Of a stretch of 64,000 nucleotides of DNA, positions 1 to 10,293 are shown in pieces. Source of the stretch: Sesamum alatum (Eukaryota; Streptophyta; Magnoliopsida; Lamiales; Pedaliaceae); the NCBI GenBank assembly GCA_034509735.1, contig JACGWO010000001.1, positions 35,777,966-35,841,965 of the forward strand, written 5' to 3'. A model generated the notes under the pieces. That model was not told the DNA's origin. It worked only from the letters and a program-made list of their open reading frames with translations, and did not search any database. The position numbers were made by a program, and so were the translations under genes. Each line of letters begins with the position of its first letter. Within the stretch, counting starts at the first letter, position 1.

Positions 1-1491
1 TTTATTATTTACTTTTCAGTTTTAATTTTGAATTAATTCTGAAAATTCGTTTTTTGGGTTCAATTTTGCCTAAATTCCTAAAGACATTATTTTAGGAGTA
101 AAATAAATTGGATTTGGAATCCCGGGATTATTTTACTTAAAATAATGAGGAAAGGTTTTCCTAAAACGAGAAAAATATTATTACCAATATTTGTGTTTTA
201 TTTTTCACACGTTGCGCACATGATCATTTATTTCTGTTTTGGATTATTATGATTGGAAATCATGAATTATTGGTATATTGTAATTATGTGATTGGATCAT
301 GTGATTATGTGTGTTGGATGGAAATGGATGATCACGAGCCCTAGACCGGATGTATGGTTTAATTTTCTGTTGGGCCTGTGTGCCTCTTTAACTGCTTTCT
401 CCTTCTCTCTTTCTAGTGCCTTGGAATAATAAGGCTTTCTACCTCCCTCCTTATGTACTCCCCCCGGATTTTCACTGGGGTTTCTATTTTTTTATAATGT
501 AATGAGAGTAGACTAGGAGTGAGGTTTCCATTTTTGTAATTGGTGGAGTAGAAGGAAGGACCACATGGAGAGCCCAGACCAGAGGTTCCTTGGCGTTTTT
601 CATGAAGTGAAGAAAGAGGAAAAGAGACCAAGGCCCATCAGCATGATGATTGGGTTACTATTATTGTAATAGTATAGGACCAACCCTAGATTGACCATAG
701 ATCCACTGCGGGCTCAGTGGGTCGCATAGGATTTGGGCTCGTGATCATCCAACAGGGGCGTGCTAGGCTTTAATTTTTCATGTGGTTATTATGATGGATG
801 AATGGCTTTTATTTATCATATAATTGCTATGGATGGATTTTATTTATGCATTATGGATGAATGTATGGATATATTATGAGATCTCGGTCATTCACTACTC
901 TCACATTGATTGGACCAATGTTGAAATATTAGACCCTAGATAAAGTGGAGATGAACTCTAGGAGTTCGTCCATGCCTTCCAATCCATGGCATAGTGAGGA
1001 AGCTGTTTTAGGTCAATAGCGTGGTCTCACGAGTCGTGGCACGTTATTGTACTTAAAAGAAGCTGCACTGTGTCATGAACGAAAAATGGGCTGCTGTTAC
1101 CTGTCTCACGAGTCGTGGGGGAACCAGTGGGTCTGTGGCTCGGTCGATTGGGTCGGGTCTAACGCCCAATTAGCATGATTCGCTTGGAGTCCTCGGGATC
1201 ATGCAAAAGGGTGAGGCAATAATCTTCGGAATCTCGTGGAACGAGAACGGTATGGAATACCTCCCACAGGATCTTTTCCATGCGAATCGTAAAAGCGGGG
1301 TATGGGAAAAATCGCTGTGGATCCCAAGCCCACTAGGAAAGGATTTCCCGAAAATCACGTTTGAGAGTACCGTGTTTTCGTATAAATAGTGGGAGGATTA
1401 AATGACTAAAGACCAAGCATTTAATTATTTCATCAAACCACCGTCTTTATTTTCTGCTGATCGCGCGTTGTTTTCTAAATGTAGATTTAAA
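1..1491 (+). other. Untranslated leader of element E (partial)
   Basis: No credible coding sequence. Corresponding leaders occur in B, C and H. It contains a perfect 16-bp inverted repeat (326-341 and 735-750) bounding a ~425-bp module, a CCACTG/CAGTGG hairpin near 703-720, and two copies of the quasi-palindrome CACGAGTCGTG (1028-1038 and 1107-1117) 79 bp apart. An inferred packaging, dimerisation or translation role is not proven. A pyrimidine-rich tract ending in CTTTCTAG (about 394-416) looks like a splice acceptor, but no matching donor was identified. Confidence 0.75.
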
Positions 1492-3510
1492 ATGTCTAAG
1501 AACCCACTATCAACCATTCTTGAGACAAACAAATTTAATGGAACCAACTACAACGACTGGTTGCGCAATCTCAGGATAGTCCTAGATTACGAGAACCAAG
1601 GCTACGTCATGGACGAGCCTCTCCCTAGGACCTTACCGGAAGGATCCACGCCAGAAGAACGTGAGACGTTCGAGACTTGGCATAAGGATAACCGGAAGGT
1701 CCGTAGCGTCATACTTGCTTCGATGACCAATGAGATTCAGAAGCAATATGAAAGGCTAGACGATGTCCCTTCCATTATGGCTCGCCTTAAGGATTGCTAT
1801 GCAGTCCCGGACCGGCATACTAGGTATGTCGCGACCAAGGCGTTCTTTGGAACTAAAATGACAGAAGGATCCTCTGTACAAGAGCATGGGGTTAAAATGC
1901 TTACCCTAGTGGAAAAGCTCGAGGACCTAAAGGCAGGTCTCGATAACGAAACGTACATAGATGTGATCCTTCAGTCACTCCCACCCTCCTTCGACCAATT
2001 TATCGTCAACTATAACATGAATACACTTGAGAAGGGCATTCATGAGTTGATCAATATGTTGGTGCAATACGAGGCAACGACTAAGAAGTCCACGCCTTCG
2101 GTATTGTTTGGAGGTGCTTCAACTTCCAAGACGAAAGGCAAGGGTGCCGGACGTTGGAAAAAGAAGAAGGGGAAGGGAAAAGCCGTCATAGCAGCTACGA
2201 ACACTCAGAGTGTTCCCATTGCCAAAGAGGGGAAAGGCAAAGGAAAGGGAAAGGTTGTCTCCAAGCAACAGTCAAAGGCATATGACATATGTATCAACTG
2301 CCGTGAGAAAGGGCATTGGAAGAGAGAGTGCCCCAAACTCTTCTCAAACCAAGGTATATATGTGATTGAGGTTAATATGGTCACTAATTCTGCCTCTTGG
2401 GTATTGGATACCGGCTGTGGAGCTCACATTTGCAATGATTTGCAGGTGCTGAAAAGAAGCAGAAAACTAAGTAGCGGGGACATGATCCTGAAGCTCGGAA
2501 ATGGCAAGGCCATCTCGGCAGAAGCAGTAGGATCCGCCACTTTAGTAATTAGTGATACCATTAGCATAGAATTAGAGCAGGTTTATTTTGTACCTAGTAT
2601 GATTAAGAACATCATTTCAATTCCATTATTGGACAATAGTGGTTATGAGTTCAGAATCAATAAAAATTGCTTTTATTTGATGAGGTGTGGTATTGCTCAT
2701 CTACTTGGTACATTGCATAACGGGCTCTATATCTTGCAACAAACAAATTTCGTTCTTAACGCTCAACACAAACGGAAATTAGATAATAACGGGAACGCAC
2801 GTCTGTGGCACGCTAGGCTAGGTCACATATCCCAAGATAGGATGAAAAGGTTGGTAGACTCAAAGAACCTAGAGGTTGGGGACTTGAGTGATCTACCAAC
2901 TTGTGAGTCTTGTCTAAGAGGGAAAATGACCAAGAAGCCCTTTGTAGGACAAAGCAGGCTTGCCACAGGTCTGTTGGACTTGGTCCATACAGACGTATGT
3001 GGACCACTAAGGACGCAGGCCCGAGGTGGGTTCTCCTACTTCATAACCTTCACCGATGACCATTCACGGTACGGTTATGTTTACCTGATGAGGTACAAGT
3101 CTGAAGCTCTTGAGAGGTTTAAAGAATTCAGGCTTGAAGTGGAGAACCAGACCAACTGCAAAATTAAAGTCCTACGGTCAGACCGAGGCGGTGAATACCT
3201 TAGTGCCGAATTCCTAGATTATCTAAAAGAAAATGGTATAATATCGGAATGGACACCTCCCAGAACACCACAGTTAAATGGCGTCTCTGAAAGGAGGAAC
3301 CGAACCCTATTGGACATGGTTCGGTCCATGATGAGTTTTACCAAATTGCCCTTATCGTTTTGGGGTTATGCATTAGAAACGACAGCCAAGTTGTTGAATT
3401 TGGCGCCTACCAGTGCATTGACCCAAACGCCATATGAGATATGGCACGGCAAGCCTGCGTCCTACAACTACTTGAAAGTGTGGGGTAGCCCGCATACGTC
3501 AAGAGGTTAG
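1492..3510 (+). pseudogene. Element E gag, protease and integrase, frame 1
   Basis: The likely start is ATG 1492, because MSKNPL begins the gag of B, C and H at the same place. The longer upstream ORF start at 1402 is not shared. Residues 1-300 are gag, with a CX2CX4HX4C zinc knuckle (C267, C270, H275, C280) after a Lys/Gly-rich stretch. The aspartic protease motif DTG starts at residue 306. Integrase follows: HHCC finger at H440, H445, C471, C474, and catalytic D501, D564, E600 with the expected 35-residue D-E spacing. A one-base deletion in a C run near 3490, relative to elements B and C, shifts the frame and ends it at TAG 3508. All motifs in this segment look intact, so only the frameshift disables it. 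A homopolymer sequencing error is an alternative explanation. Confidence 0.93.
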
Positions 3511-4541
3511 TGGGAGATAAGCTAGAATCCAGGTCTAGCCTATGCAGGTTCGTTGGATACCCTAGAGAAACTGCGGGTTATTACTTTTATGACCCTTTGG
3601 AACAAAAGGTATTTGTTTCAAGGAATGCAGTATTCTTGGAGCAAGGCTTCCCGGAGGATATCCAACCTGATGAGCTGATCCTTGAGGAATCAAGTGATGG
3701 AACTCAGCCATCAGAAATAGCCGCGGAAACCTCACCAATAGGATTTAGGATTAACGCACGGAGGGCTGACCAACCTAGAGAAGTCCAACATGCTAGGCAT
3801 GAAGGACAACCTCAAGAAAGGCCAGTCCCGGCCCCTGAACCGCCGGCTCCGATACAGTCAGCGCCCACAGTCACCACTGACGTTCCCGTCCTCCGTAGGT
3901 CCACTAGAGAATCCAGACCTCCAGTGAGATATGGGTTTCTAGGTGCGACCGATCTTCTGGATAACGATCCTAAGACATACGGGGAAGCGATGTCTGACAT
4001 CGACTCCGGGAAATGGCTTGAGGCCATGAAGACCGAAATGGACTCCATGAGCGAGAACCAAGTTTGGAGACTTGTAGATCCACCGAAAGGTGTTAAGCCA
4101 GTGGGCTGTAAGTGGGTCTACAAGCGCAAACTCGGCGTTGATGGAGAAGTCACAACCTTTAAGGCTAGGCTTGTAGCCAAGGGATACACTCAACGACCCA
4201 GGGTCGATTTTGAGGATACCTACTCGCCAGTAGCCATGGCTAAGTCCATTCGGATCCTGCTTGCCATAGCAGCATGGTATGACTATGAAATATGGCAGAT
4301 GGACGTGAAAACGGCCTTCCTCAACGGTTTCGTTGAAGAAGAGATCTATATGGATCAGCCGGAGGGTTTCACGGTCACTGGAGAAGAACAGAAGGTCTGT
4401 CGTCTCCAGAAGTCCATCTATGGCCTCAAACAAGCATCCCGAAGTTGGAACATTCGATTTGATGAAGTAATACGGGGATATGACTTCATCAAAAACGAAT
4501 CCGACCCTTGTGTATACAAGAAGGTCAGTGGAGCTCTATAG
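3492..4541 (+). pseudogene. Element E integrase C-terminus and reverse transcriptase N-half, frame 2
   Basis: Continues the polyprotein after the frameshift. The sequence AYVKRLVGDKL and a 'phosphopeptide-like' copia connection region (SSLCRFVGYPRETAGYYFYDP) lead through a low-conservation Pro/Glu-rich spacer (about 3700-3900) into reverse transcriptase. RT block motifs GCKWVYKRKLG, FKARLVAKGYTQ and QMDVKTAFLNGFVEEEIYM are visible, then SIYGLKQASRSWN. The frame ends at TAG 4539 because one G is missing from a GGG run near 4530 compared with A and C. The expected connecting motif is split just before the catalytic YVDD block, which sits in the next frame. Confidence 0.92.
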
Positions 4542-5542
4542 TGTTCCTAGTGCTTTACGTGGATGACATTCTGCTCATTGGTAATGACGTCAGAATGTTA
4601 GGAAACATAAAAGCATGGTTGTCAACCAAGTTTTCCATGAAGGACTTGGGTGAAGCCTCCTACATCCTAGGCATCCAGATTGTCAGGGACAGATCTAAAA
4701 GGATGTTAGGGCTCACCCAAAACTCGTATATGGAGAAAGTCCTAAAGAGATATCGAATGGACAACTCCAAACGAGGATTCCTTCCAATGAGGCATGGGAT
4801 CAAGTTGTCCAAGAAACAGTCCCTGCAGACTGATGAGGAACTTGAAAAGATGAAAGTCATCCCCTATGCTTCTGTCGTAGGTAGCATCCAATATGCGGTC
4901 CATTGCACCAGGCCTGACATTGCATACGCTTTGAGCGTGACAAGCAGATATTAGTCCTGTGCAGGAGAGGCACATTGGAATGCCGTTAAGGGCATCCTTA
5001 AGTACCTTAGGAGGACTAAGGAAATGTTCTTGGTCTATGGCAATGGAGAACTAATTCTGGAAGGCTTTAGCGACGCTAGCTTCCAGTCTGATGACGATGA
5101 TGCCAAGTCTCAATCGGGGTATGTATTCAAACTCAACGGAGGAGTAGTGGCTTGGAAAAGTTCCAAGCAAGCAACCACTGCTGACTCCACCACTGAGGCT
5201 GAATACATAGCAGCTTCAGAAGCTGCTAAGGAAGCGGTTTGGATGAGAAACTACATCCAAGAGTTGGGTGTGGTGCCTAGCATCGCCGAGCCTGTTGTCA
5301 TCTTTTGTGATAACAACGGTGCAATAGCGCAAGCAAAGGAACCGAGATCTCATCACCGTTCCAAACACATTCTTAGACGCTACCATCTTCTTAGAGAAAT
5401 GGTAGGAAGAGGTGACGTTCGGATGGACCGAGTCAACTCAGCAGACAACACACCAGACCCGCTGACAAAGCCTATGTCGCAGAGTGCTCATACGCAACAT
5501 CTTGAGAAGATGGGGATTAGGCATATGGGTGATTGGCTTTAA
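4532..5542 (+). pseudogene. Element E RT catalytic block and RNase H, frame 3
   Basis: Holds the RT active-site box YVDD (4556-4567), the motif FSMKDLGEASYILGIQI, and the copia RNase H with DSTTEAEYIAASEAAKE and VVIFCDNNGAIA. It ends at TAA 5540 after MGDWL, the same terminus as A and B. An in-frame TAG at 4952-4954 replaces a Gln codon kept in A, B and C, a simple C-to-T change. With the two frameshifts upstream, this makes three lesions. The polypurine tract starts 2 bases after the stop. Confidence 0.92.
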
Positions 5543-5544
5543 AG

Positions 5545-5558
5545 GTCAAGTGGGAGAT
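5545..5558 (+). other. Polypurine tract of element E
   Basis: Purine-rich GTCAAGTGGGAGAT sits directly before the 3' LTR (5559), in the position of the plus-strand primer for reverse transcription. The same motif occurs on the minus strand at the inner edge of the left LTRs of A, B and C. Confidence 0.85.
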
Positions 5559-6265
5559 TGTTAGAATAGGTGACCATGTAAGCCAATTTTGGCGGGTATA
5601 TGTAACCTATGTCTAGACAATTATAGGTGTTTGATAAATCATTAATGAATAAAGAAGTGAATTTCATTTGGCATCACTTTGTTTGTGTTCACTTATATTT
5701 GTTTTACATATCTGTTCACTACGCAAACAAAGCCCACGGACTGAGAATCAATTTCGGGGACTGGGACTACGCTTGGAGGTAGGTCCATAGAATCAGTCTT
5801 TCCAAATTAGTCCGGAAATCTCCAAGTCAAGGAATCCCGAAAATGGGCACCGGGATTCCATTTGAGACTTGCACTAAGCACCTGCTGTCGTATTTCATCG
5901 ACGGGTGACGAGGGTCGTCTAAGCAGTGTTAGTGGGTTAGCATGCTAGGACGCAGCTGACTGAGGTGACTCGCGGGAACCGTCTTACGGAGGACCTTGAG
6001 TATGGTCAGCAAGGTATGACGTGTATTCCCGGTTCCAACGGTACAAGTCAAGTCCTTTGACTTGAGGAATTGCTGAGTTTACCTGTACATCAGGGCTGTA
6101 TCTTAGGTATGGTGAGAGATTGCCAGAATTCTCTTTGGTAGTCATAAGCCATGTCTAGTGCAGTTCTGGTGTGCAAAGTGACAGTAGTTTCCAAGAAAGG
6201 ATCCGTCTCCTGTCAATAGGTTTTGGCAGTTGAGTCTCATGTATACTCTAGGTCTTGTCCCTAAA

Positions 6266-6279
6266 ACTGTGGCCACAGT
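6266..6279 (+). promoter_or_regulatory. LTR palindrome ACTGTGGCCACAGT
   Basis: A perfect 14-bp palindrome in U3. Its CTGTGGCCACAG core, or a one-base variant, recurs at the same relative position in the LTRs of A, B, C, F, G and H, although flanking LTR sequence has diverged between subfamilies. A protein-binding site or RNA stem is possible; the role is inferred only from conservation. Confidence 0.5.
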
Positions 6280-6469
6280 GACTGAACAGAAGGGAAGGAT
6301 TCCCTTGCGGCGTTTAGTGAGGACAGACCGACACTTAGGTCCAAAATGGGTACCTGCATTTTCCGTGCCCTAGACTCTAAGTGATGAGACCGAAGACAGA
6401 AGGACAAGTGTACTGTTAGAGTCTAAATGTTCATCCCTGAATATTTCACCTAGTCTCTAGTGCCATGGA

Positions 6470-6499
6470 CCGTTGCTAGATGGCCACCCATGGTAACGG
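6470..6499 (+). promoter_or_regulatory. Conserved U3 hairpin
   Basis: CCGTTGC (6470-6476) pairs with GTAACGG (6493-6499) around a 16-nt loop containing CCACCCATG. The second arm reads GTAACGG, GCAACGG or GTGACGG in other copies, and all of these still pair in RNA through G-U or G-C. It lies inside a ~55-bp block (6446-6499) that is the best-conserved stretch across all LTR subfamilies here. U3 is present at the 3' end of the element RNA, so an RNA role is possible. Confidence 0.55.
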
Positions 6500-6846
6500 A
6501 AGGATTCTAGGAATCCGACCAAGTATAGCTGAAAGGTGAACCTAAAGAGTCACACACTATCCACACACATTTAGATATTTAATTAGGAATTAAATATTGG
6601 AGTGAAGGAATGATTAAATTGGATTTAATCGGGTCCTTTATTTTTCTTGGAGAAATAATTCCTTCTATTAGATATAAGGAATTAAATTGATAAATTAGAT
6701 TTATCAAAGGGATTTATTTAATGGGCTTAAATAATATTTATATTTATTTTAGCCTCTTGGAAATATTTAAATAGGTTTTAAATATTCCATTAAATTAAAT
6801 TAAATCAACGGTTGAGATCAATGGGAGAGATGGATGGCTAGGATTG

Positions 6847-6908
6847 TTTTGACTAGGTCAAAACACTACTTTGACTAGGACTTTGACTAGGTCAAAATCC
6901 TAGTCAAA
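6847..6908 (+). promoter_or_regulatory. Cluster of TTGAC/GTCAA motifs upstream of LTR TATA box
   Basis: Within about 60 bases there are six close TTGAC or GTCAA cores in CTAGGTCAAA-type repeats, ending 47 bases before the TATA box. TTGAC is the core of the WRKY-binding W-box, known from stress-responsive plant promoters. The cluster recurs in A, C and G. WRKY control is inference. Confidence 0.5.
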
Positions 6909-6954
6909 TTAAAGTTCTTGAAAGAGGAGTTTAAAGAGGATTAAACTCCTCTTC

Positions 6955-6962
6955 TATATAAA
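6955..6962 (+). promoter_or_regulatory. LTR TATA box of element E
   Basis: TATATAAA follows an inverted repeat GAGGAGTTTAA...TTAAACTCCTC (about 6925-6951) and precedes the AC/CT-rich R/U5. Transcription is expected to begin about 30 bases downstream (near 6990). Equivalent TATA-like boxes lie in A, C and G. Confidence 0.65.
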
Positions 6963-7576
6963 CCCCTAGCATCCTACAAGTTGCATGATGATGAAATTCC
7001 AACACACACAACACACACACACAACTCGGCTCTCTCTCCCTCTATCTCGTCCGCCCTCTCTCTCTCACACACTCCAAGAAAATTATTTTTCTTTGTTCTC
7101 TTGTTCTTGGAACATTAGAACTTGATGAATCAATACCGTTAATTCATAACGTGTTGTTGATTCATCCACTCCAAAATAAAAAACTTGTTCGTTGCTAGCA
7201 CGACGTACAAGATACGTGGGTGGATCGTGTGTCACGATTTGGAGGGTCTCAAGAACGAGATCTTGGTGCAAAACGGGGAACAACGCGTGTAGCCGTTGAA
7301 GACGAAAACGACAACGGGTAGGTCTCGTTTATGATTTTCGTCCTCTTTTATTTTCTACCCTATGGCCTCCATGATTCTTTTATGTTTTATTATTCATGAG
7401 ATACACCGAACACCTGGGAATTTCAAAGGCACACCCTTTGAAACGTGTTCTTTAATTTAAAGCATGTTTAAATTCCGCATTTATTTTTTTTAATTATACC
7501 GCGCTTCCGCATTCGCGCTTTTCCCGGGACGATCCACAATTCATTTCACTTTTAAAGTTGTTACAACTAGAAGCAC

Positions 7577-8034
7577 TATATGAAATGCATTTTTGGTCCT
7601 ATAACTTAGGTCATTTAGCGTTTTCATCCTTTAACTTTCTAGGGTAGCATTTTGGTCCTGCATCTTTTTAATTTTCACAATTTCTGTCCTTTTGTTCACC
7701 AAATTTCACCTACACCGATGAGACTGGTGAACTCCAGTGAAAAAAAAAGGACTGAAATCGTGTAAATTACAAAGATACAGGATCAAAATGCTACCCTAAA
7801 AAGTGAAAAGGCGAAAATGTTGACAGAAATGGACCAATAGGAACAAAAACCCTAATTTTAGAATGTCACGTGAGATGCACATTCATTTTTTCGGCGAGAA
7901 TGGTGAACTCCGATACAAAAAGTACTAAAATTACGAAAATTAAAAAGATGCAGGACCAAGATGCTACACTAGAAAGTTAAAGGATAAAAAAGCCAAATGA
8001 CCTAAGTTACGGGACCAAAAATGCATTTAAGCAT
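7577..8034. mobile_element. MITE with 8-bp target duplication inside element D
   Basis: The ends are inverted copies of a motif containing AAATGCATTTTTGGTCC and TAACTTAGGTCATTT. The 8-bp AGAAGCAC flanks it (7569-7576 and 8035-8042), as expected for a hAT-type element. Removing it restores an open integrase frame of D across the junction. A second partial copy of the right terminus (8043-8080) is followed by a third AGAAGCAC (8081-8088), so the terminus was duplicated locally. It has no coding capacity. Confidence 0.75.
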
Positions 8035-8080
8035 AGAAGCACCTAACCTAAGTTACGAGACCAAAAATACATTTAACCAT

Positions 8081-8508
8081 AGAAGCACCGAACTACTTGA
8101 ATTAATACATTCGTATTTAGCTTATTTCAAAAACACACTTAGTAGAGGTGGTAAAAGATATTATATTTATTTTGTTTATGATTACTCTAGATGTATTAAG
8201 ATTTACCTAATAAGAACAAAAGATGAAGCTGCTGAAATGTTTGTGAAATATAAATCTGAGTAGAAAACCAACTGGATAAGAAAATCAAAAGACTAAGGTC
8301 CGATACAGGTGGTGAAGACAACACTAATTTCCTCAAGAAATTTTGTGAGACAAATGGTATTATTCATGAAACTAGTGCTCCTTATACACCTCACAGAATG
8401 GCATAGCTGAGCGAAAAAATAGGACTCTAAAAGAAATATGAATCTATATTACTTAGTTCTGGTATGCCTGAAAACATGTAGGGGGAAGCACTTTTATCGT
8501 CATGTTAT
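8081..8508 (+). pseudogene. Element D integrase core fragment
   Basis: Encodes RSTELLELIHSYLAYF, where the first integrase Asp appears replaced (HSY for the usual HSD). It continues with YDYSRCIKIYLIRTKDEAAEMF, RLRSDTGGE and, after frameshifts, a match to AERKNRTLKE. An in-frame TAG at 8261 and several shifts show old decay. It is cut at 8508 by element B; the last 5 bases are the TSD. Confidence 0.85.
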
Positions 8509-10293
8509 TGAAGGACAAGCGGATCCGCTCGGGAGCGTGAGCGGAAGCGAGAGATGAAATAATACGTAAATATAAATCGCATAAATAAACGCAATAATCA
8601 TAAAATCCCAAGGGATGTTCCCTTGGGCGTTCAACCGGGCGTTCGATGTAGAATGTATCAATATTATAAGCGTATAAATAGAAACGAAAAACAAACTACG
8701 AATGCATAAAAGTCGAAGTTACCTTTGTAGTTTTCTCGTATACAGATACTTGCGTTGTCCTCTCCAAAAATGCTCACAAAGTTCAAATGTATGAACTCTC
8801 CAAAGGTGATCCACACCACACCGGAAGAGATACATGTTTTTCTTGCTAGAAGAAAATGGATCTAAGAGGATTCGGTTTAAGAAAGGGAACACTATTAATT
8901 AGTGTTCTTCTTAAACTTACTTTGTTCTTCCAAATGATCCAAGATCAAATGAAGAACAAAGGGATAGAGGCAGAGAGAGGCCAAGAGTTTGAGAGAGAGA
9001 GGAGTGTAATTTTCTTCTTCTTTTTCCTAGAAAAAGATGAATAATGATTCTCTTGCTTTGATGTTTGTATATACTCATATATAAACAAAACTAATGTGAT
9101 TATTGGAATGTGTCTAGGTTCATCCAAGGATGTCTAGATACATCCCAATCAATCCCACTAATTCATCAATCAAGCCTACCATCTCTTAAGGTATGACTTA
9201 ATCATACCGAAAGAGAGAGGCTTGATCGAAATTGATTTGTTCCTTACCAAAAAAGACAAATCAATGCAACAAGCATGTTTGGCCAATTTTTACCCCTTCA
9301 AAAGTGGTAATTTTCGGCCATACCACATTAAGGAAGAAGTCCAACTTCTTCCTATTCCAAAAGTGGAATTAACACACCTTTTGGGCCAAAATTTAATGGA
9401 TCGGGTTCCACTGTAATCCAATTACAATGAACCCAAAATTAAATCCCATAAAACATTAGGTCAACTTAAATAATTCCCATTGACTTTTAATTCAATTATA
9501 AGATCCAATCTTTCGACTCTCTACATTAACCGATAAATTCCATTACCGATTAAACGAGGGCCCGATACAATATCGGCCCGTCCATCCAATGGACAATCCC
9601 TTAACTAATCCAATTACTTAATTATCCTCCGAAATGTACTCCAAGTCAATTTTTCCATCTTCTCGGTGATTTGTGTGTGACCCTTTAGGTTCACCCTCAA
9701 CTAGACTTGGGCCCGTGTCCAATAAGGGCCCGTTGCCATGGGTGGCCGTCTAGCAACGGTCCATGGCACTAGAGACTAGGTGAATATTGGTGTGAACATT
9801 TAGGCACCGATTCCGTACAGGTAGGGTCCTTCTGTCTACCGTCTCCCGGCCTTAGTCTAAGGTATGAAATTGGGCGTCAGTTCCCATCCTCGAGTAGGCA
9901 TCTATGCTTAATACTCAAGACTACACATGCCTCATTGCATCAACAAAGGAAACCATTTCCTGTTTGACAACCACTGTGGCCACAGGTTTAAGCAGCATGA
10001 ACGTGTCTCTGAGTGCATAGGAGATACCTCTGTCACATACTGACAGGGGACGGATCCTCTTCTTGGAACCCACCGTCGTCGCTACACATTCTGACTGCAC
10101 TGGACGAGGCTTATAATGATCATCTTACAGAATGATCACCTCTCTCCAGATCCAAGATACAACCATCCTGTGTACATGACTACCATGACTCCTCCAGTCT
10201 GAGGACTACTCCCGTACTATCAGAACCGGGGAAATCCAATCATACTGACCAAGCCTCCAAAGCTTCCATATGATGATCCGCGCGAGTCAGTTC
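8509..10293 (-). repeat. 3' LTR of element B, distal piece
   Basis: Begins, on the plus strand, TGAAGGACAAGCGGATCC, the reverse complement of the LTR 3' end. It runs until element A interrupts it at 10294. It includes the conserved U3 hairpin block (9731-9784) and an AG-rich R/U5 (about 8955-9005). The remainder of the LTR resumes at 16588. Confidence 0.92.

Larger units (their letters stand above)
1..7548 (+). mobile_element. Ty1/copia retrotransposon E (5' LTR outside window)
   Basis: Plus-strand copia element containing leader, gag-pol, polypurine tract and 3' LTR. Its 5' LTR and primer-binding site lie upstream of the window. The domain order protease, integrase, reverse transcriptase, RNase H is that of Ty1/copia. 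The 3' LTR (5559-7548) is nearly the same sequence, in opposite orientation, as both LTRs of element A, so E and A are one subfamily. The five bases after the LTR (CTTTT, 7549-7553) fit an open integrase frame of the older element D, so E probably inserted into D. The upstream target duplication cannot be seen. Two frameshifts and one stop make this copy non-autonomous as read. Confidence 0.95.
5559..7548 (+). repeat. 3' LTR of element E (1990 bp)
   Basis: Starts TGTTAGAATAGG and ends CACAATTCATTTCA. The start and end match the LTRs of A in opposite orientation. U3 occupies about 5559-6985 and R/U5 about 6985-7548, judged from the TATA box at 6955. R/U5 is rich in AC and CT runs (7000-7075). 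U3 carries a 14-bp palindrome (6266-6279), the conserved hairpin at 6470-6499 and a TTGAC/GTCAA cluster at 6847-6908. Confidence 0.93.

Noticed and set aside
394..416. Splice acceptor-like CTTTCTAG in the E leader
   Set aside because: A donor site could not be tied to it, and B, C and H differ here. Kept only as a remark.
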